Assembly: GCA_942493365.1 (NCBI GenBank)
Contig: OW818697.1
Coordinates: 496,001 to 560,000 of the forward strand
Reading direction: 5' to 3'
DNA length: 64,000 nt
Source of the DNA: UBA8949 sp942493365
GTDB lineage: Bacteria; Bacillota; Clostridia; Saccharofermentanales; UBA5734
This document shows positions 58,863-64,000 of the stretch, one piece after another. Within the stretch, counting starts at the first letter, position 1, and each line of letters begins with the position of its first letter. The notes beneath the pieces are model-generated. The model did not search any database. It was given only the letters and a program-made list of their open reading frames with translations, and was not told the origin of the DNA. The translations under genes and the position numbers were made by a program.

Positions 58863-59342
58863 TTACCCCAGTATTTTCTGAAAAAGGCCGCGCGGATAGC
58901 CCCGCGCGGTTTTTGTTTCGATCAGTTCAAAGCCACGCGCCTGATAAAAGCGAACCAGCGGCTTATTGGTCAGGGCAGTATGCAGGCGAACATAACGAAC
59001 GCCCTGCCGGATCAGCCAGTCCTCCGCCACCCGATAGATCAACCGGCCGACGCCGCTCGTGTGCAGGGTCGGCAGGACGGCGAAACGACTGAAGTAGGCC
59101 GTGTCATCCTCGCCGTGAATCAGCCGCGCGGTGCCGATCAGGCGGCCGCGGTGGACCGCCACCAGGACATGATCGCTGCGCAGATGCTCCAGCAGTTCGT
59201 CCAACGTTTCCTGCTGCGATTCCAGCGGCGTGGTGATGCCGGATTTACGCGCGTATTCAACCATGGCCACACGAATGAGCTCGAGCAGTTCGGGGGCGTC
59301 AGACGAAATGGCGCGGCGAATATTGATCTCCGCTGTGGTCAT
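58863..59342 (-). CDS. GNAT-family N-acetyltransferase at the end of the arginine operon
   Basis: The 159-residue protein has the GNAT fold: MTTAEINIRRAISSDAPELL at the start, a central strand VLVAVHRGRLIGTARL, and the acetyl-CoA loop in SRFAVLPTLHTSGVGRLIYR near residue 100, followed by RFYQARGFELIETK. The ATG overlaps the argF stop (ATGA), so translation is coupled. Arginine synthesis needs an N-acetyl donor step, and no argA or argJ is present in the visible operon; this gene is a candidate for a short N-acetylglutamate synthase, but that is inference. Confidence 0.85.
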   Translation of the reverse strand: MTTAEINIRRAISSDAPELLELIRVAMVEYARKSGITTPLESQQETLDELLEHLRSDHVLVAVHRGRLIGTARLIHGEDDTAYFSRFAVLPTLHTSGVGRLIYRVAEDWLIRQGVRYVRLHTALTNKPLVRFYQARGFELIETKTARGYPRGLFQKILG

Positions 59343-60283
59343 GACAGGGCTGGCAATTTGCAACCGGGTGCCAGAAGCGTGACCAGCACGGCTTTTTGGG
59401 CGTGCAAGCGGTTCTCGGCTTCGTCAAAGATAACCGAGGCTGGCCCGTCGATGACCGTTTCCGTGACCTCCAGACCACGGTAGGCTGGCAGGCAGTGCAG
59501 GAAAATGGCGCCGGGATTGGCGGCGGCCATGATGGCATCGTTGACCTGATAGCGGGCGAAGACCGGCAGCCGCAGGGCCTTTTCGGCTTCTTGCCCCATG
59601 CTGACCCAAGTGTCGGTGTAGATGGCGTCGGCGCCGGCCACCGCGACCAGCGGGTCATCGGTCAACAGCACCTCGCAGCCCTGCCGCGCGGCCTCAGCCC
59701 GTGCCTGAGCGACGATGGCGGGGTCGCAGGTAAAGCCGTCCGGCGCGGCAACGGCGATGGACATGCCGGCCTTGGCGCAGGCCTGGAGCAGCGAGTTGGC
59801 GACGTTGTTGCCATCGCCCAGATAAGCCAACTTGAGACCGCGCAGGGGGCCCTTGTGTTCGCGGATGGTCATCAGATCGGCCAGCGCCTGGCAGGGATGC
59901 ATCAAGTCGGTCAGACCGTTGATGATCGGGATCGTGCCGTAGCGGGCCAAATCGAGCACGTCGCTGTGGGCAAAGGTGCGGATCATGATGCCGTCGAGAA
60001 AGCGCGACATGACGCCGGCGGTATCGGCGATCGGCTCACCGCGGCCGAGCTGAATGTCGGCGGTCGACAGGAAAAGCGCATGCCCGCCCAACTGGTACAT
60101 GCCGACCTCAAAGGAAACCCGGGTGCGGGTTGAAGACTTGGCGAAAATCATGCCCAACGTTTGGCCGGCCAGGACCGGATGCGGCACGCCGCGTTTGACC
60201 AGCGCCTTGAGATGATCAGCCAGATCGAGCAGTTGGCAAAATTCTTCGGCGGCCAGATCCGCGATGTCGATGAAATGTTTCAT
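59339..60283 (-). CDS. argF: Ornithine carbamoyltransferase
   Basis: ArgF (314 residues) makes citrulline from ornithine and carbamoyl phosphate. Motifs: carbamoyl-phosphate-binding SSTRTRVSFEVG near residue 52, HPCQALADLMT near residue 130, and the late HCLPAYRG (near 265) that marks ornithine rather than aspartate transcarbamylase. Its ATG overlaps the argD stop by ATGA, and its stop overlaps the GNAT start, so the end of the operon is tightly coupled. The length is normal. Confidence 0.96.
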   Translation of the reverse strand: MKHFIDIADLAAEEFCQLLDLADHLKALVKRGVPHPVLAGQTLGMIFAKSSTRTRVSFEVGMYQLGGHALFLSTADIQLGRGEPIADTAGVMSRFLDGIMIRTFAHSDVLDLARYGTIPIINGLTDLMHPCQALADLMTIREHKGPLRGLKLAYLGDGNNVANSLLQACAKAGMSIAVAAPDGFTCDPAIVAQARAEAARQGCEVLLTDDPLVAVAGADAIYTDTWVSMGQEAEKALRLPVFARYQVNDAIMAAANPGAIFLHCLPAYRGLEVTETVIDGPASVIFDEAENRLHAQKAVLVTLLAPGCKLPALS

Positions 60284-61497
60284 AAGGTGTCAGCCTCCTT
60301 GAGAGCGTCCTGCAATGCGGCGGCAAAGGGCGCGATCAGCTCCTCGCCCAGAATCAGCGGCGGCAGCAGTCGAATGACCGAGGTGCCGACCGAGCCGACC
60401 AGATAACCCTTGCCGAGCAGGATGGATTTGACGGCGACCGCGCAGGGCACGGTCAGTTCAATACCAATCATCAATCCGGTACCGCGCACCTCTTTGACCA
60501 GGTGCGGCACTTCACAGATCAGCGCCCGCAGCGCCGCCTGCAGCTGCTCGCCGCGCAGGGCAGCGGTCGCGATCAAGTCGGCAGCCTCATATTCGGCCAG
60601 CACAGCCAGCGCGGCCGCGCACGCCAGCGGGTTGCCGCCGAAGGTGCTGCCATGATCGCCCGGCGCGAAACCGGTGGCCGTCTCGTCGTTGGCCAGCACG
60701 GCACCGATCGGGACGCCGCCGGCCAGCCCTTTGGCCAGCGTCACGATGTCCGGCTGGATGCCGTACAACTGGCTGGCCAAAAAATGCCCAGTGCGGCCCA
60801 TGCCGGTCTGGATCTCGTCGATGATCAGTCGCGCCCCGGTCGCCCGGCATAGCTGCGCGGCCAGTTGAACGTAGGCCGGGTCGGCCGGCCGGACGCCGCT
60901 TTCGCCCTGGATCAGTTCGAGCAGCACGGCGCAGGTTTCGTCGGTCACCGCCGCCCGCAAGGCAGCCTGATCGTTGTACGGCACATGGACAAAGCCAGCC
61001 GGCAGCGGCGCGAAGGGCGCGCTGAACTTGGGCTGCCCGGTCGCCGTCGCGGTGGCCAGCGTGCGGCCGTGAAAGGAGTCCAGCGCCGACACGATCTTCT
61101 CGCGCGGCTGTCCCTGTTTGTGGAAATAGCCCCGCGCCAGCTTGATGGCCGCTTCGTTGGCCTCGGCGCCGCTGTTGCCGATGAAGACGCGGTCCAGCCC
61201 GGTCAGCGCCGCCAGCTGCGCGGCCAGCCGGGTTTGCGGTTCGTTGTAATAATAATTGCTGCAGTGGATGACCTTGGCCGCCTGCCCGGCAATCGCCGCG
61301 ACCAGGCGTGGGTGGGCATGCCCCAGCACGTTGACGGCGATGCCGCCGATCATGTCAAGGTACTTTTTGCCATCGGTGCCATACAGCCAAACGCCTTCGC
61401 CGTGATCGACGCAGAGTGGCAGTCGGTGGCCAAAGCAGTTGAGATAATATTGTTCGTCCAAGGCCATGATTTCTTTTAAAATTGCGTCCTGTTCCAT
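60280..61497 (-). CDS. argD: Acetylornithine aminotransferase
   Basis: ArgD (405 residues) is a PLP enzyme transferring the amino group from glutamate to N-acetylglutamate semialdehyde. The start is the ATG at 61497 with AGGAGG upstream. Motifs: HGEGVWLYGTDGKKYLDM near residue 33, GNSGAEANEAAIKLAR near 107, LIIDEIQTGMGRTGHF near 220, and TLAKGLAGGVPIGA near 250 with the PLP lysine. It can also serve in lysine synthesis in some bacteria, but DapL covers that step here. Third gene of argC-argB-argD-argF. Confidence 0.95.
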   Translation of the reverse strand: MEQDAILKEIMALDEQYYLNCFGHRLPLCVDHGEGVWLYGTDGKKYLDMIGGIAVNVLGHAHPRLVAAIAGQAAKVIHCSNYYYNEPQTRLAAQLAALTGLDRVFIGNSGAEANEAAIKLARGYFHKQGQPREKIVSALDSFHGRTLATATATGQPKFSAPFAPLPAGFVHVPYNDQAALRAAVTDETCAVLLELIQGESGVRPADPAYVQLAAQLCRATGARLIIDEIQTGMGRTGHFLASQLYGIQPDIVTLAKGLAGGVPIGAVLANDETATGFAPGDHGSTFGGNPLACAAALAVLAEYEAADLIATAALRGEQLQAALRALICEVPHLVKEVRGTGLMIGIELTVPCAVAVKSILLGKGYLVGSVGTSVIRLLPPLILGEELIAPFAAALQDALKEADTL

Positions 61498-61522
61498 GGA
61501 AGCCTCCTGAATTTGTGATCCC

Positions 61523-62455
61523 TCAGATGATCTCGCCCGCATGGTAGGGCTTGCGCTCATGGGTGATCATGGTGCCGATGCCTTTGTTGGTGAAAATTTC
61601 CAACAGCAGACAGTGCGGGATACGGCCGTCAATGATGTGCGCCCGGCCGACTCCTCGTCGCACGGTGTCCAGGCAGCCCAGCACTTTGGGGATCATGCCG
61701 CCGCTGATGATGTCGCGGCTGATGAGATCCAGGATTTCCGCTTCATTGAGGGTCGAGATGACGATGTCCTCACCCTGCTCGTCTTTGATTTTGACGCCTT
61801 CGACATCGGTCAGGGTCATCAGCTTCTCCGCTTTGAGCGCCGCCGCGATTTCGCCGGCGACGGTGTCGGCGTTGATGTTGTAGCTTTCGCCGTCCGGCCC
61901 GACGCCGATTGGCGCGACGACCGGGATGTAGCCGGCGTTGGACAGGGCGAGCAGGACGTCGGTGTTGATCCCGGTGATGTTGCCGACATAGCCGATGTCC
62001 AGGGGATTCCCTTCGTTGTCGACCGTCATCCGTTCACACTCGATCAGACGACCGTCAATGCCGCAGATGCCGATGGCCTTGGCGCCGCTCTGGCCGAGCC
62101 GGGCGACGATCTCTTTGTTGGTCTTGCCGACCAGCACCATCTGGGCGACCGACATGGTCTGTTCATCGGTCACCCGCAGGCCTTGGCGAAATTCTGACTG
62201 GATGGCCAGGCGGTCGAGCATATCGTTGATATCCGGGCCACCGCCGTGCACGAGCACTGGGTTGATGCCAATAAATTTGAGCAAGGTCAGATCGGCGATG
62301 ACGTGATTTTTCAGTTCATCGTTGACCATAGCGTTGCCGCCGTATTTGATGACCACCGTCTTGCCGGCCAGGCTTTGAATATAGGGCAGCGCCTCAATCA
62401 GGATCTCGGCTTTGGCGATGATGTTTTGCATTTCGTCGATTTTTAAGTTTTCCAT
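61523..62455 (-). CDS. argB: Acetylglutamate kinase
   Basis: ArgB (310 residues) phosphorylates N-acetylglutamate. The amino-acid kinase fold shows TVVIKYGGNAM near residue 32, INPVLVHGGGPDIN near 64, and GGMIPKVLGCLDTVRRGV near 252, the usual C-terminal motif. An N-terminal helix of about 25 residues precedes the fold, a feature of hexameric, arginine-inhibited ArgB proteins, so feedback inhibition by arginine is likely. GAAGGAG lies upstream of the ATG at 62455. Second gene of the operon. Confidence 0.96.
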   Translation of the reverse strand: MENLKIDEMQNIIAKAEILIEALPYIQSLAGKTVVIKYGGNAMVNDELKNHVIADLTLLKFIGINPVLVHGGGPDINDMLDRLAIQSEFRQGLRVTDEQTMSVAQMVLVGKTNKEIVARLGQSGAKAIGICGIDGRLIECERMTVDNEGNPLDIGYVGNITGINTDVLLALSNAGYIPVVAPIGVGPDGESYNINADTVAGEIAAALKAEKLMTLTDVEGVKIKDEQGEDIVISTLNEAEILDLISRDIISGGMIPKVLGCLDTVRRGVGRAHIIDGRIPHCLLLEIFTNKGIGTMITHERKPYHAGEII

Positions 62456-62482
62456 TTTGCGTCTCCTTCGAAGAAAGTGCGG

Positions 62483-63538
62483 TTAGATTGCCGCCCCAGG
62501 CAGATCGAGCCCCTGGATTTCCGACAGCCCGGCCATCAGGTTCAGGGCCTGCACAGCCTGCGCTGCTGCGCCTTTGCCGAGGTTATCAATGGCTGACAGC
62601 ACCTTGACTTTGCCCGTGCGACTGTCGGAAAAGACCGCTAAATCAGCAAAATTGGTGTATGTGACGTTTTTAGTTTCTGGAACGGTGCCATGCGGCATCA
62701 GGCGAATGAAATACTCGGAGGAGTAGGCCTTTTGGAACAGGGCTGACAACCCAGCTGGGTCAACGCCGGGTAGCAGGTCAGCATAGACGGTGGCCAGCAT
62801 GCCCCGTTTCATCGGCGCTAAATGCGGCGTGAAGGTGACGGCCAGTGGTTCGTTACTGCCGGTCAGCAAGCCAGCCTCCTGTTCGATTTCGCTCGTGTGC
62901 CGGTGACCGACGACACCGTAGGCCTTGAAACTGTCATCGGTTTCACAGAAGGAATAAGCCAGGTCAGCCTTGCGCCCGGCGCCGCTGACGCCCGAAACCG
63001 CGTCAATGACAATGCCCTCCGTGCGGATGACGCCAGCTTGCAGTAGTGGCTTGAGCGCCAGAATCGAGCAGGTCGGGTAACAGCCGGGATTGGCCACCAG
63101 CCGCGCCTTGGCGATTTTGTCGCGATAAAGCTCCGGCAACCCGTAAACTGCTTCTGCCAGCAGATCCGGCCGCGGGTGACTGAGCTTGTAAGCCTTTTCG
63201 TAAACAGCAACATCTCGGTAGCGGAAATCGCCGCTGTGGTCCAGCACCTTGACGCCGCGATCCAGCAGCTCCGGCACCACGGCCGCCGAGATGCCGTGCG
63301 GCAGCGCGGTGATGACCAGATCGCAGTTGGCGGCCAGATCATCGACATCCATCACGGTCAGCTTGAGGTCAACCAGCCGCGCAAAGGCCGGATAGACCTC
63401 AGCGAACTGCTTGCCGGCATAGCTCTGCGAAACCAGGCGGGTCAGCTGAAAACTCGGGTGGCGCGACAGCAGGCGCACCAGTTCGATCCCGACATAACCG
63501 GTCGCTCCGATAATTCCAACGCTCAATCCCTGTTTCAT
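62483..63538 (-). CDS. argC: N-acetyl-gamma-glutamyl-phosphate reductase
   Basis: ArgC (351 residues) reduces acetylglutamyl phosphate to the semialdehyde with NADPH. The start is the ATG at 63538, placed by GAGGTG upstream and by the Rossmann motif VGIIGATGYVGIELVRLL at the N-terminus. The catalytic cysteine lies in ANPGCYPTCSILAL near residue 150, with the active-site histidine in GVVGHRHTSEIEQ near residue 213. First gene of the operon, preceded by a promoter with two ARG-box-like sites. Confidence 0.96.
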   Translation of the reverse strand: MKQGLSVGIIGATGYVGIELVRLLSRHPSFQLTRLVSQSYAGKQFAEVYPAFARLVDLKLTVMDVDDLAANCDLVITALPHGISAAVVPELLDRGVKVLDHSGDFRYRDVAVYEKAYKLSHPRPDLLAEAVYGLPELYRDKIAKARLVANPGCYPTCSILALKPLLQAGVIRTEGIVIDAVSGVSGAGRKADLAYSFCETDDSFKAYGVVGHRHTSEIEQEAGLLTGSNEPLAVTFTPHLAPMKRGMLATVYADLLPGVDPAGLSALFQKAYSSEYFIRLMPHGTVPETKNVTYTNFADLAVFSDSRTGKVKVLSAIDNLGKGAAAQAVQALNLMAGLSEIQGLDLPGAAI

Positions 63539-63554
63539 CGCTACACACCTCTTT

Positions 63555-63588
63555 TGAATAATTATTAATAAAAATGAATTATAATGCA
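63555..63588 (-). promoter_or_regulatory. Tandem ARG boxes (ArgR/AhrC operators)
   Basis: TGAATTATAATGCA (63575-63588) matches the ARG-box pattern TGNATNNNNATNCA exactly, and TGAATAATTATTAA (63555-63568) matches it with one change. They are spaced 20 bases centre to centre and cover the -10 and start region of the argC promoter, as expected for repression by arginine-bound ArgR. Confidence 0.7.
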
Positions 63589-63606
63589 ATCGCACCAAGA
63601 ACGCAA
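63578..63606 (-). promoter_or_regulatory. Predicted argC operon promoter
   Basis: On the minus strand TTGCGT (63606-63601), a 17-base spacer and TATAAT (63583-63578). The -10 lies inside an ARG box. Confidence 0.7.
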
Positions 63607-63639
63607 GCTCCAGAAATGGACCTCGCTGCTGATACAATT

Positions 63640-64000
63640 ATACAACGAAAGAGGGAACAGCGTCCTGCCAATGCCAAGAAAAAGAATAGAGACGCAAATT
63701 TAAGCTAAAACCGATAAAATAGATAAAGCACCTCGAGGCCTTTTGTTCTCAATGCCAAATAGACATTGAAGACCAATCTGGAACCCATAGGATTTTGTAC
63801 AGTTCTTCATAGTGAGAATTACTTACTCAAGTCGCGGTATTAATTACCATTCACATTCCTGAAGCACACCGAACGACACTGTCTTCACCACCCCCTAGTA
63901 TTACTCTTACCTTTCATTTTTGTTCAAGTTCTGGTCATTGTCTTGAAACATCATCCTGAACAATATAAGATAAGATAATATATGATTTACTATTTATGCC
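63640..64000. other. AT-rich stretch without a recognisable gene
   Basis: No convincing coding frame on either strand, no RNA gene or repeat recognised. The base composition is markedly more AT-rich than the arginine operon. It may hold the control region of a gene beyond the window. Confidence 0.6.

Overview
The window looks like an ordinary chromosomal segment of a GC-rich, anaerobic member of the Bacillota, probably class Clostridia. This is inferred from strong Shine-Dalgarno sites, frequent GTG/TTG starts, LL-diaminopimelate aminotransferase (DapL), the MurT-GatD pair, a B12-dependent class II ribonucleotide reductase, a small one-cluster ferredoxin and a cohesin/dockerin pair. I see no rRNA, tRNA, CRISPR array, transposase or phage gene. 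A few AT-rich stretches (about 23.7-24.9 kb, 45.4-46.9 kb, 63.6-64 kb) differ from the GC-rich background.

Layout. 0-9.5 kb: a partial DUF4153 membrane protein, DUF523, a VanY-like lipoprotein, amt-glnK behind a hairpin-rich leader, a SanA-like protein, a GGDEF-EAL protein, and nadB-nadC. 9.7-15.1 kb: B12-dependent nrdJ, an alpha/beta hydrolase fused to a corrinoid adenosyltransferase, and a VOC protein, with two copies of a long hairpin repeat between them. 15.2-23.7 kb: carA-murT-gatD, dapF-dapL, purA, guaA. 23.7-33.7 kb: small membrane proteins, pyrG, ald, an MFS carrier, a nitroreductase, a serine palmitoyltransferase-like enzyme, a ferredoxin. 33.7-38 kb: a membrane-anchored cohesin protein and a dockerin-bearing subtilase in one operon, diverging from a small secreted protein. 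38-50 kb: hydrolase, AEC carrier, nadE, phosphatase, a degenerate EAL protein, ZIP, a sigma/anti-sigma/secreted protein/ABC cluster, enolase with an odd antisense tail, a PAQR protein, metA. 50.2-58.9 kb: trxA, lipid kinase, acyltransferase, nnrDE-alr, a hairpin-dense intergenic region, an FMN riboswitch with ribU, small proteins. 58.9-63.6 kb: the arginine operon argC-argB-argD-argF plus a GNAT gene, behind tandem ARG boxes.

How the genes fit together. Nitrogen uptake (amt-glnK), NAD synthesis and repair (nadB, nadC, nadE, nnrDE), nucleotide synthesis (carA, purA, guaA, pyrG, nrdJ), peptidoglycan precursors (dapF, dapL, murT, gatD, alr) and arginine synthesis dominate. The least explained items are (1) a family of long hairpin repeats with unrelated arms but a shared structured core, (2) the cohesin/dockerin protease pair, (3) the esterase-CobO fusion beside the B12-dependent reductase, (4) the amt leader with competing pairings, and (5) enolase reading through into the antisense of an ABC gene.
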